Assembly: GCA_030043175.1 (NCBI GenBank)
Contig: JASHYD010000005.1
Coordinates: 1-5,579 of the forward strand
DNA length: 5,579 bases
Reading direction: 5' to 3'
Source of the DNA: Xanthobacteraceae bacterium
GTDB taxonomy: Bacteria > Pseudomonadota > Alphaproteobacteria > Rhizobiales > Xanthobacteraceae
The notes under the pieces are model-generated. The model ran no database searches. It was not told where the DNA came from and saw only the letters and a list, made by a program, of their open reading frames with translations. Each line of letters opens with the position of its first letter. Positions within the stretch are counted from its first letter, which is position 1. Below are positions 1-5,475 of this stretch, one piece after another. Made by a program: the position numbers and the translations under genes.

Positions 1-1
1 C

Positions 2-85
2 CATCATGATGATGTGGGGCGTAAGGCGGACCGTGCATTGGCGGGTTTTCGGCGCAAGATTCAGAGTAAGCACCTGGTGGCCTAG
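2..85 (+). CDS. C-terminal end of an unidentified gene (partial)
   Basis: An open frame runs in from the left edge and stops at TAG 83-85. Its last 27 residues are basic and look coding (they include GRKADRALAGFRRKIQSKHL). No family is recognisable from so short a tail. It lies on the same strand as the two small genes that follow, so the three may form one transcription unit. The other plus-strand frames here also stay open for a while, so the reading frame is a judgement based on amino-acid composition. Sequence upstream of the window would settle it. Confidence 0.35.
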   Translation, partial: HHDDVGRKADRALAGFRRKIQSKHLVA

Positions 86-141
86 CGACCCTGCGCCATT
101 TCGCGATTGCCGATCCTGATTTTGGTCTGCCGAGGATTCGG

Positions 142-309
142 GTGCTGTGCAATTTCCACAGGCTTTATCAGGCCGGAACGATATTAGCCGTGGTTGAAGA
201 CAAGAAAGAGGCCGCTCGCCGTGAGCGAGCGGTGAGCAGGCAATATGCCCGTGAGTTGATAGCGAAGGGCCGAGCTGAGTTGGTCTCTGGTGAGATTCCG
301 TTGGAGTAG
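142..309 (+). CDS. Small charged hypothetical protein (55 aa)
   Basis: GTG-initiated frame ending at TAG 307-309. I chose GTG 142 because GAGGA (132-136) sits 5 bases upstream, a reasonable Shine-Dalgarno site. A second GTG at 190 would give 39 residues but has a poorer site. The C-terminal 38 residues are strongly charged and probably helical (VEDKKEAARRERAVSRQYAR, then a segment ending SGEIPLE). No domain is recognised and there is no signal peptide or membrane segment. The gene ends 12 bases before the next ATG at 322, which suggests translation from a shared message. Small, tightly spaced, unrecognised genes are common in prophages and genomic islands, but nothing here proves phage origin. 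Confidence 0.45.
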   Translation: MLCNFHRLYQAGTILAVVEDKKEAARRERAVSRQYARELIAKGRAELVSGEIPLE

Positions 310-321
310 GAGCAATATCGA

Positions 322-645
322 ATGCGTAAAGTCCGGTTAGTTTCTGACAGCGCCCTGCATCACGCAGGCGCCGAGCTGCACGTGGCCCCTACCGACGCCG
401 TTGCCGCTCACGCCCTCGACAGCGTGTCTCGCGCGCATGCAGCCGCTCTGATAGCTGACGGTTACGCAGTTGCTGTAGACGAGCCTGTTGTCGCTCCGGT
501 CCCTGAGCCCGAGCCTGCGTTTACCGTTCGCCGCACTGAGTGGAAGCCGGTTCTGCCGCCTTCGCGCAAGCCAGCAGTGGCATATCTGCGTCAACATCGC
601 GGCCAAACGCAACCATCAACTCATGTAGGAGGACCGGACCAATAG
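322..645 (+). CDS. Hypothetical protein (107 aa) whose C-terminus is encoded by a dispersed repeat
   Basis: ATG 322 follows TAGGAG (307-312) by 9 bases. The first ~52 residues are Ala/Val/His-rich and probably folded (they include AAALIADGYAVAVDE). Residues ~53-66 form a Pro/Glu/Val-rich linker (VVAPVPEPEPAF), and a basic segment follows. The final seven residues, HVGGPDQ, and the stop codon lie inside the repeat at 621-677, which recurs at 2216-2331 and 2481-2588. The natural C-terminus may therefore have been lost and replaced when the repeat arrived. No family is recognised and no membrane segment is seen. A minus-strand frame overlaps 337-612 but has no supporting features. Function unknown; the N-terminal part is more credible than the tail. 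Confidence 0.5.
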   Translation: MRKVRLVSDSALHHAGAELHVAPTDAVAAHALDSVSRAHAAALIADGYAVAVDEPVVAPVPEPEPAFTVRRTEWKPVLPPSRKPAVAYLRQHRGQTQPSTHVGGPDQ

Positions 646-677
646 ACGGGCAACGGCGCAGCGTCCGAGTTGGTCCG
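621..677 (+). repeat. Dispersed repeat, copy C (partial), with an 8-bp hairpin
   Basis: Over 621-675 this is about 84% identical to copy A (2264-2318) and about 85% to copy B, by hand alignment. The first 24 bases are identical to copy A. Similarity starts abruptly at 621 and ends just after TTGGTC, so only the central part of the longer unit is present. Within it CGGACCAA (635-642) and TTGGTCCG (670-677) are perfect inverted arms around a 27-base loop. The copy overlaps the last codons of the 107-aa gene and supplies its stop codon. Confidence 0.7.
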
Positions 678-881
678 TAGCTGTCGTTGAGCAACCGGGC
701 AGGCCGGTGCTTCCGCGCAGCCTCCCAACCTCTGCATGAATCAAACACGGCTTCTTGAGTTGTTGGATCTAACGCGCGCAAGGGGGCCCGTGCGAGCAGC
801 GCAAACCGGCATGAAGCTACACCCGTGCGCGGCGCCTTGCTGCACTCTCTCGCTTCTTGCACTTGCGGACAGAGCGATCGG

Positions 882-1769
882 CTAAGCCCTTTTCCTTGTC
901 TCCTTGATGAAGGCCAATACATTGGCGACGCACTCGTCGGCGTTCGAAGCGGCAATGTGGTAGCCATCGCTCTGCACGACCACCAGCCGGGAATTGGGGA
1001 TGAGCGTCTGGTACTGCCGCGCCCTTTCCACCGATTGCGCCTGGCCGCGGTCGGCCGTCATCAGCAGGGTCGGCGCTTTGATGCGCTGCAGGACGCCGTC
1101 CCGCACAAAGTCTGACTTGGCAACCGCGGTGACCAGACCTTTCGCCGGGATTTCCGGCGTCGTCGCAAACATGCTCGCCCAATAGTCCACCATCTCTTTC
1201 GAGACGGACGAGCCAAGCCGGGCGGACTGCGGAGCAAAGGAGGGCGCGGAAATGTTACAGTCCCTTTCCACGAACGGCACATGGACAACCGACAGCGTAT
1301 GGGTGCGAGCCGGGTAGTCCGCAGCAAACTGCATCGCAATCCCGCCGCCCGACTTGGCGCCGATGATATGGGCGGAGTCAACGCCCGCCTTGTCGAGGAC
1401 ATGCGCCACGAAAGTGGCGAGGCTGGGCAGCGTCCACTCGAAGCCCTCGGGGACTCGAGACCGGCCCAAGCCAGGCAGGTCGGGCCGCAACACGCGAAAC
1501 TCCTGACCCATGCGCGGCATCCACGCGTACCACACGAGGCTCGATTCGGCGTTGCCGTGGATGAGGACAGCGGTTTCCGGCTTGCGCCAAGGCTCGCCGA
1601 ACCAGTCCTCGCGGTAGAAGAGATCCTCGGCAGATTCGTTGCTCGACGACGCCCGTTGGGCAATCGCCCGCACGGGGCCGAGTGCATCCGCTGCAGCTGC
1701 AACGCCGAGGACGGCTGCGGTGCCCCAACCCAAGTGCAGCATATCTCGGCGAGAACCTGTGACAGCCAT
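882..1769 (-). CDS. Exported alpha/beta-fold hydrolase (295 aa, Tat signal)
   Basis: Serine hydrolase of the alpha/beta-hydrolase fold; substrate unknown (an ester, lactone or similar bond is typical of the family). Start ATG 1769 was chosen for its strong AGGAGG site 6 bases upstream. The frame stays open to 1946, but that extension lacks a ribosome site and would bury the signal peptide. Residues 1-37 look like a twin-arginine signal: SRRDML at 6-11, a hydrophobic stretch at ~13-30, possible cleavage after AIA (35-37). Visible core: oxyanion-hole HGN at 71-73, RPDLPGLGRS at 95-104, nucleophile elbow GAKSGGG with Ser140, acid Asp240 (TADRG), His271 (DGYHIAAS). Ala rather than Gly precedes the nucleophile by two residues, within the small-X-Ser-X-small rule. 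Length is normal and the triad is complete, so it should be active, probably in the periplasm. It is separated from the CoA ligase on the same strand by 0.9 kb of debris. Confidence 0.9.
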   Translation of the reverse strand: MAVTGSRRDMLHLGWGTAAVLGVAAAADALGPVRAIAQRASSSNESAEDLFYREDWFGEPWRKPETAVLIHGNAESSLVWYAWMPRMGQEFRVLRPDLPGLGRSRVPEGFEWTLPSLATFVAHVLDKAGVDSAHIIGAKSGGGIAMQFAADYPARTHTLSVVHVPFVERDCNISAPSFAPQSARLGSSVSKEMVDYWASMFATTPEIPAKGLVTAVAKSDFVRDGVLQRIKAPTLLMTADRGQAQSVERARQYQTLIPNSRLVVVQSDGYHIAASNADECVANVLAFIKETRKRA

Positions 1770-1772
1770 GGC

Positions 1773-1781
1773 TTTCCTCCT
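1773..1781 (-). promoter_or_regulatory. Strong Shine-Dalgarno site for the hydrolase
   Basis: On the minus strand this reads AGGAGGAAA. The AGGAGG core (1776-1781) is 6 bases before ATG 1769. It decides the hydrolase start against the longer in-frame possibility reaching 1946. Confidence 0.8.
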
Positions 1782-1797
1782 GCGCGGTTTTGGGGCA

Positions 1798-1835
1798 GAC
1801 CGGCGCTGCCGGCAAATGGTGCGCACCAGCCGGTC
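1798..1835. promoter_or_regulatory. Palindromic cluster upstream of the hydrolase (possible operator)
   Basis: TGGTGCGCACCA at 1817-1828 is a perfect 12-bp palindrome. It lies within GACCGGC (1798-1804) and GCCGGTC (1829-1835), which are themselves inverted arms. The centre is about 53 bases upstream of the hydrolase ATG, a plausible place for an operator. I could not identify convincing -35 and -10 boxes here, and GC-rich DNA yields such palindromes by chance, so the regulatory role is an inference. Confidence 0.3.
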
Positions 1836-1860
1836 CATTGTTGATCCGGTGAAATCGTAA

Positions 1861-2100
1861 GTGGCGCCGGCTACACCTGTCAAACTCGTGACCGACGCGA
1901 TCGGAAGTCTTGCGGATGTGAGTGATGATTGGGTCCACGAGATCAAACATGACGGCTACCGAATGATCGTCCACCGGGACGGTCCCACCGTGCGGCTCTC
2001 TAGCCGAAATGCCTATGACTGGACCGAGCGACTCGCGGCAATCGCCAACGCCGTGGAATCCATCAAGGCCAAGAGTTTCACGATTGACGGCGAGGCAGTC
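1861..2100 (+). pseudogene. ATP-dependent DNA ligase (LigD-type), N-terminal fragment
   Basis: About 80 codons resemble the adenylation domain of bacterial NHEJ-type ATP-dependent ligases, which seal DNA breaks through a lysine-AMP intermediate. Motif I is DWVHEIKHDGYR, with the nucleophilic lysine at residue 29 of the frame (KxDGxR). RLSSRNAYDW follows at 45-54, like the RxxSRxG region, and IDGEAV at 75-80 matches motif III. Similarity stops exactly there: the frame reads on to 2199, but those codons are the reverse complement of another ligase segment. An in-frame TAA immediately precedes GTG 1861, so the N-terminus is lost or altered as well. Intact stand-alone ligases are about 300 residues or more and LigD is far longer, and motifs IV, V and the OB fold are missing. 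It cannot be a working ligase. Whether it came from ligD or a stand-alone ligase is unclear. Confidence 0.8.
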
Positions 2101-2183
2101 AGCAGGATGCCCGCTTTGAGCTCGCGCAGCAGCTGCGCCAACGCAGCCGTGCGGTCGAGGAACGGGCTATCGCGCAAAAGACA
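2094..2183 (-). pseudogene. Second DNA-ligase fragment, inverted relative to the first
   Basis: Read on the minus strand, this stretch encodes RDSPFLDRTAAL followed closely by LLRELKAGILL. This matches, from memory of the family, the segment DLRxxPFLDRKAALxxLL...GILxNEH that lies roughly 50 residues downstream of motif III in LigD-like ligases. It therefore appears to be a later part of the same kind of gene, flipped and joined head-on to the motif III end of the plus-strand fragment near 2096-2103. The minus frame runs into a stop soon upstream (TAG, complement of the CTA in tctaaatcga), confirming it is dead. The apparent coiled-coil-like plus-strand frame over the same bases is its shadow. 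The identification rests on about 28 residues, so it is good but not certain. Confidence 0.62.
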
Positions 2184-2215
2184 GCGCGCGCGGCGATGAC
2201 TCTAAATCGAGCCGA

Positions 2216-2331
2216 CGACCCGAGCGCGCTAATCAGGACGAACGCCACGTGCAGAACGTCGGTTCATGTAGGAGGACCGGACCAATACACTGCTAAAGAT
2301 GGAGCTTCCGAGTTGGTCTGAAAGTGACCCA
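2216..2331 (+). repeat. Dispersed repeat, copy A (116 bp)
   Basis: Runs from CGACCCGAGCGCG to GTGACCCA and matches copy B at about 90 of 108 aligned positions, with one extra 8-base block (CCACGTGC, 2245-2252). Arms CGGACCAA (2278-2285) and TTGGTCTG (2313-2320) can form a hairpin with one G-U pair. Its right edge abuts the transposase fragment directly, so the boundary at ~2331 is sharp. Copy B has the same boundaries in a different setting, which defines the unit. No insertion-sequence family is recognised. Confidence 0.8.
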
Positions 2332-2480
2332 TCGTCAAGGTCAGGATATGGGTGAAGAAGCTCGATCGCTTCGCCGCAGCCTGGCGCGCCGCCTGCCAGG
2401 GCGGCTCGCCGATATCGAGCGCCGAGTGCCAGGCGAAGGCGAGCAGGTTGAGGGCGGCGGCGTCCCTGAAAACAAGCGGG
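2332..2480 (-). pseudogene. Transposase C-terminal fragment (DDE type)
   Basis: The minus-strand frame reads AAALNLLAFAWHSALD, then EPPWQAARQAAAKR, then SSFFTHILTLT. This resembles the C-terminus of a group of DDE transposases from rhizobia and nitrifiers that have LNLLAFAxH followed by an aromatic-rich RxxFFxHLRTxTxYLVFPSW tail. Here the tail breaks off after LTLT, where repeat A begins. Upstream, the frame meets a stop (TGA, complement of 2495-2497) inside repeat B, so fewer than 50 codons survive between the two repeats. The catalytic DDE residues are absent and it is inactive. The exact insertion-sequence family is uncertain. Other frames over these bases are only shadows. Confidence 0.55.
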
Positions 2481-2588
2481 CGACCCGAGCGCGTTGTTCA
2501 GGACGAACGAGAACGTCAGCTCGTGTAAGAGGACAGGACCAATAGACGGGCAACGATGCAGCCTGCGATTTGGTCTGGAAGTGACCCA
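2481..2588 (+). repeat. Dispersed repeat, copy B (108 bp)
   Basis: Direct repeat of copy A starting at CGACCCGAGC and ending at GTGACCCA, about 83% identical over 108 aligned positions and lacking the 8-base block of copy A. Seven-base arms around 2536-2542 and 2570-2576 keep the hairpin with one G-U pair. It shares a 20-base identical run with copy C over the left arm and loop. To its right the sequence (AACGGACTGCC) is unrelated to that following copy A. Confidence 0.8.
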
Positions 2589-2678
2589 TAACGGACTGCC
2601 TCAAAAGTGCTTGGTTGTGAACGTCATGGCTGCAACTGTGGGACCGGCATGGCGATCTTCGACTACAAAGCCGTCGTA

Positions 2679-4172
2679 TTATGCGACGAGCGCGGCCGGC
2701 ACCATCTCCTTCAACGACCGGCGATGCACTTTCCCGGTGGGGCCCTTCGGCAAGTCCGGAAGGAAAACAAATCTCTCAGGCACTTTGTAGTCGGCTAGCC
2801 GCTCTTTGGCGAACTCGCGTAACTTTTCCGGATCGGCGTGGCAGCCTTCGCGCAGAACGACAAAAGCGGTGACGATCTCGCCATAAGCAGAATCGGGTTG
2901 GCCCACCACGCCCACTTCCCCCACGGCCGGATGCCGATACAGAGCCTCCTCCACTTCCTGCGGCGAAATATTGGAACCAGCGCGAATGATAATCTCCTTC
3001 TTCCTGCCCCGGAACCAGTAGTAGCCCTCCGAGTCGCGCAACGCGAGGTCGCCTGTATGCAGCCAGCCGCCTTCAAGCGCGGCACGGGTGGCGTCGGGAT
3101 CATTCCAATATCCAACGCAGGTGCCGCGGCTGCGCACCAGCAATTCTCCCGTCTCGCCGGCGGGTACGTTCCGTCCTTCGGCGTCCACAATTCGCAATTC
3201 AACCCCTTTCCGAGGAACTCCCATAGAGCCGGACCGGATGGCGTCGACGGGATTCATCATGACGGCAACCGACTCGGTCAGGCCGTAAGCCTCCTGCAAG
3301 GGAATCCCAAACACTGCCCGGAAACGCTCCTGAAGCGCGAGCGGCACTGCGTCCCCTCCAGCAAAAGCAGCCGACAAAGAGGAAACGTTGCGCGGTGACC
3401 GTTCTTGTTCGGCCATGATGAACTGCCAAAGCGCCGGCATGCACGTCGACTGGGAGCACTGAAACCGCTCAATTGTGTTTAGCACGGCTGCGGGCTCGAA
3501 CTTCGGGAGCAAGATAATGGACTGGCCGAGACGAATCTCAGTCGTCACCCGAAAGAGTGCGGCAGCGTGCATCATTGGAAGCATGCATAGATATCTGCAA
3601 TCATCGCCAATGCCGAACTTCACCCGCCCCGGCTGCAATATAGCCGACACCTCGGTAAACGTCCGGTGCGTGTGAGTTACGCCCTTCGGCCGGGCTGTAG
3701 TGCCGGAGGTATAGAGGAGAACCGCAGGCCGGTCCGGTTCTCCTGTAGGGAGCGCTACCCGATCCACGTCGGAGGTTTTGAGCGTCGGAAGGCTGGAGAA
3801 AACCGGACACTTTCCGTGGGCCTGTTTCGCCAAAGGAGTAAGCTCAGGTTCGCTGAAACATATCTTGGCCTCAGAGTGATTCAGAATGTAGTCGATCTCC
3901 GCGGGTTTCAACCGGGTGTTTATTGTGACAGCGGTCAGACCGGCCTTGAACAAAGCATAGACGAGCTGGACCGCTTGTATGGAGTTGGTCCAATGGACGG
4001 CTACCCGGTCCCCCGGTTGTAGTCCCTGGCCGACGAACCACCTCGCCAAAGCTGTGGTCGACTCGTCCAGCGTCCCGTAGGACATCTCTTCGTCGCCGCA
4101 GATCAAAGCGGTCTTTCGCGGGTTCCGCTGCGAATGGCTGTGCAGAGAGTCGCCCAGATTCATGATAACCAT
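2679..4172 (-). CDS. Acyl-CoA synthetase / AMP-dependent CoA ligase (497 aa)
   Basis: ANL-superfamily enzyme that activates a carboxylic acid with ATP to an acyl-adenylate and transfers it to CoA in the cytoplasm. All main motifs are present: P-loop LLYTSGTTARPKG at 152-164, MMHAAAL at 200-206, YGLTE at 296-300, GWLHTGD at 369-375, RGRKKEIIIRAG at 388-399 and PKGPTGK at 475-481 with the conserved catalytic Lys481. Length is typical and no frameshift is seen. The P-loop has Ala160 where the textbook signature has Gly or Ser; I recall this variant in one subgroup of acyl-CoA ligases, so it does not imply loss of function. The start is ATG 4172 or, three codons later, ATG 4163; neither has a clear Shine-Dalgarno site. 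It lies 163 bases downstream of the binding-protein gene on the same strand, suggesting joint use of one imported acid. Chain length or aromatic preference cannot be told by eye. Confidence 0.94.
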   Translation of the reverse strand: MVIMNLGDSLHSHSQRNPRKTALICGDEEMSYGTLDESTTALARWFVGQGLQPGDRVAVHWTNSIQAVQLVYALFKAGLTAVTINTRLKPAEIDYILNHSEAKICFSEPELTPLAKQAHGKCPVFSSLPTLKTSDVDRVALPTGEPDRPAVLLYTSGTTARPKGVTHTHRTFTEVSAILQPGRVKFGIGDDCRYLCMLPMMHAAALFRVTTEIRLGQSIILLPKFEPAAVLNTIERFQCSQSTCMPALWQFIMAEQERSPRNVSSLSAAFAGGDAVPLALQERFRAVFGIPLQEAYGLTESVAVMMNPVDAIRSGSMGVPRKGVELRIVDAEGRNVPAGETGELLVRSRGTCVGYWNDPDATRAALEGGWLHTGDLALRDSEGYYWFRGRKKEIIIRAGSNISPQEVEEALYRHPAVGEVGVVGQPDSAYGEIVTAFVVLREGCHADPEKLREFAKERLADYKVPERFVFLPDLPKGPTGKVHRRSLKEMVPAALVA

Positions 4173-4335
4173 CGTGATGCCGGCTGAATAAAAACCGGAT
4201 TAAACTAAAACTAACTAACTACGTCTTGCAGTGTGGGCCGTTTCGTTCGTTGCTGACCCGGAGCAGTCATGCAGGCGGGTGGCAGGTTGCAAGCGTCGGG
4301 GCCGCAGCTATTTCGCTTCACAGGATCCTTTCGGC
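4173..4335. other. Spacer between binding-protein and CoA-ligase genes
   Basis: These 163 bases hold no gene. On the ligase-coding strand the half next to the ligase is AT-rich, with TTAG-type tandem units (complement of ctaactaact, 4211-4220) and T-runs, followed by a CCGG-N11-CCGG hairpin possibility at about 4180-4198. The AT-rich part could hold a promoter for the ligase, but I find no good -35/-10 pair. No convincing terminator follows the binding-protein gene, so read-through into the ligase is possible. Confidence 0.4.
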
Positions 4336-5319
4336 TCACTCAGCCTTGATCCCGAACTCCTTGATGATGGGCCACCATTTTTCAGCCCCGGCTTCGACCA
4401 TTCCGCCAAGAGCCTCTGGCGTCTGTTGTTTGCGTGGAAAAACATCAAGCATCAAATCGTCAATGAGCCGCGACCTCACTTCGGGGTCTGCTGTTGCCTC
4501 AACGGCCGCCGCATTGAGCGTATCAATGATCTCCTTAGGGGTACCCTTTGGCGCGAAAAACCCGAACCAAGTAGAGTAAGGAATGCTCGGCAGTCCCATC
4601 TCAGTGAAGGTCGGGATATTGGGAGCCGCCGCGAGCCGTACCTCGCCGATTACAGCAAGAGCCTTTGTGCTCCCGGATCGCACTAGTGAGATAGCGTCCA
4701 GCGGGTCCAGCATGAGGTCGATTTGACCGGCTACAAGGTCCTGCCTTGCCGACGCGACACCGCGATAAGGCACGAGATTAATTCGCGTACCGGTCTCTTT
4801 CTGAAACTGCATCGCTACGAGGCGAACTCCAGCCGTAGCAACCCCGAGCGAAGCCATATTGGGGCGGCTCCTCAGCCATTCGACTAGTTCGCGAAGGTCC
4901 TTCACGGGCAGGTTTTTCCGTCCGGCAAGAAAAAAGGCCATCGTCCCTAGAGGCACGATTGGGGTGAAATCGTTCAGCACGTCATAGTTCAGTGAATAGA
5001 AAGCACCGTTAAGCACATGATTTGACATGTGACCAATTTCAATTGTGTAGCCGTCCGGCCGTGCGCGAGCAACACGACCGGCTCCTATACTGCCGTCAGC
5101 TCCGCCTATATTTTCGACGATGACCGGCTGCCCTAGCGGCCCTTTCATCCGCTCGGCCACGATCCGGGCGATAAGGTCGGTGGTGCCGCCGGCGGGAGCC
5201 GGCACGATGATGGTAATGGGGTGCGCCGGATAGGTTTGCGCTGTTGCGACTCGCAAAGATGCAGGCGTGGCGACAGCAGCGCCGGCGAATTTCAGGAATG
5301 TACGGCGCGAAGGTTTCAT
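4336..5319 (-). CDS. Bug/TctC-family periplasmic solute-binding protein (327 aa)
   Basis: Tripartite tricarboxylate transporter receptor (Bug family): a soluble periplasmic protein that binds carboxylates or other small organic molecules. Residues 1-27 form a Tat-like signal (SRRTFLKFAG at 4-13, probable cleavage after ATA at 25-27). The mature protein opens with PITIIVPAPAGGTTDLIAR (34-52), the family's first ligand loop with GG and Asp48. It continues with ENIGGADGSIGAGRVA (69-84) and RPDGYTI (87-93), the usual second block, and later VPYRG and FFAPKGTP. Length is normal for the family. ATG 5319 is preceded by GAGGG 4 bases upstream. It faces a LysR-type regulator across a 156-base promoter region. 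No tctA or tctB membrane genes are in the window, so it is an orphan receptor here, as is common for this family in Bradyrhizobium and Bordetella. Ligand unknown; the adjacent CoA ligase suggests an organic acid. Confidence 0.95.
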   Translation of the reverse strand: MKPSRRTFLKFAGAAVATPASLRVATAQTYPAHPITIIVPAPAGGTTDLIARIVAERMKGPLGQPVIVENIGGADGSIGAGRVARARPDGYTIEIGHMSNHVLNGAFYSLNYDVLNDFTPIVPLGTMAFFLAGRKNLPVKDLRELVEWLRSRPNMASLGVATAGVRLVAMQFQKETGTRINLVPYRGVASARQDLVAGQIDLMLDPLDAISLVRSGSTKALAVIGEVRLAAAPNIPTFTEMGLPSIPYSTWFGFFAPKGTPKEIIDTLNAAAVEATADPEVRSRLIDDLMLDVFPRKQQTPEALGGMVEAGAEKWWPIIKEFGIKAE

Positions 5320-5321
5320 GG

Positions 5322-5330
5322 CTCCCTCTT
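5322..5330 (-). promoter_or_regulatory. Shine-Dalgarno site for the binding-protein gene
   Basis: On the minus strand this reads AAGAGGGAG. The GAGGG core (5324-5328) is 4 bases before ATG 5319, slightly close but usable. It supports that start, which also places the SRRTFLK signal at the extreme N-terminus. Confidence 0.65.
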
Positions 5331-5422
5331 AAGCGGCTTGCGATTTGCGCGGAATGAACCGACGCACCGGCTTCGTTGTTTTGCCTTTCGTCACGCAACA
5401 TATCGAGTGCCGCAATACACGA

Positions 5423-5443
5423 CCAATGCTATCATTTTATTGG
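5423..5443. promoter_or_regulatory. LysR-type operator: CCAAT-N11-ATTGG
   Basis: CCAAT (5423-5427) and ATTGG (5439-5443) are perfect inverted arms separated by 11 bases, giving the T-N11-A pattern typical of LysR-type regulator boxes, with an AT-rich centre. It lies between the divergent binding-protein and LysR genes, 32 bases before the LysR ATG and about 104 bases before the binding-protein ATG, as expected for autoregulation and divergent activation. The left half-site with flanks, GACCAATG (5421-5428), recurs over the LysR start codon at 5471-5478, and ATATCGA occurs at 5400-5406 and 5447-5453. Binding is inferred, not shown. Confidence 0.55.
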
Positions 5444-5475
5444 GATATATCGAATCTGGTAATGGACACTGACCA

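Larger units (their letters stand above)
1861..2678. other. Rearranged stretch without an intact gene
   Basis: These 818 bases separate the hydrolase from the CoA ligase and hold no intact gene. In order they contain a ligase N-terminal fragment, an inverted ligase fragment, repeat copy A, an antisense transposase C-terminus, repeat copy B, and about 90 bases (2589-2678) in which I see nothing recognisable. The series of fragments in mixed orientations points to repeated insertion, deletion and inversion. The stretch probably uncouples the two flanking minus-strand genes. Confidence 0.75.

Noticed and set aside
736..885. A 49-codon plus-strand frame starting MNQTRLLELLDL
   Set aside because: It has no Shine-Dalgarno site and overlaps the stop of the hydrolase. 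Composition becomes Cys/Ala/Leu-rich without pattern, so it is probably chance. The 646-881 spacer otherwise shows nothing clear.
1061..1702. Long minus-strand frame (213 codons) overlapping the hydrolase
   Set aside because: It is rich in Arg, Ser and Pro and lies in a shifted frame of the well-supported hydrolase; a typical GC-rich shadow.
1281..1844. Long plus-strand frame (187 codons) antisense to the hydrolase
   Set aside because: It has no domain or ribosome site, and the opposite strand encodes a full catalytic triad.
1770..1946. N-terminal extension of the hydrolase by 59 codons
   Set aside because: It overlaps the ligase remnant on the other strand, has no ribosome site and would place the Tat signal internally. 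The AGGAGG site before ATG 1769 is decisive.
2101..2320. Plus-strand coiled-coil-like frame (QDARFELAQQLRQRS...) running through repeat A
   Set aside because: Its first part is the reverse complement of a ligase segment and its end is repeat sequence. It has no credible start.
2607..2678. Cys-rich plus-strand peptide (CERHGCNCGTG) right of repeat B
   Set aside because: Very short, runs antisense into the end of the CoA ligase, and shows no domain. I do not count it as a zinc-binding gene.
2838..3398. Plus-strand frame of 186 codons inside the CoA ligase
   Set aside because: Antisense to well-conserved ANL motifs and without recognisable features of its own.
4180..4198. CCGG-N11-CCGG as a rho-independent terminator after the binding-protein gene
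   Set aside because: The stem has only four pairs and no T-run follows at the right place; it also lies in the ligase leader rather than just after the stop codon.
5462..5475. ATG 5462 as an earlier start for the LysR gene
   Set aside because: It is in a different frame. The LysR frame has a TGA at 5470-5472, so ATG 5476 is the earliest start.
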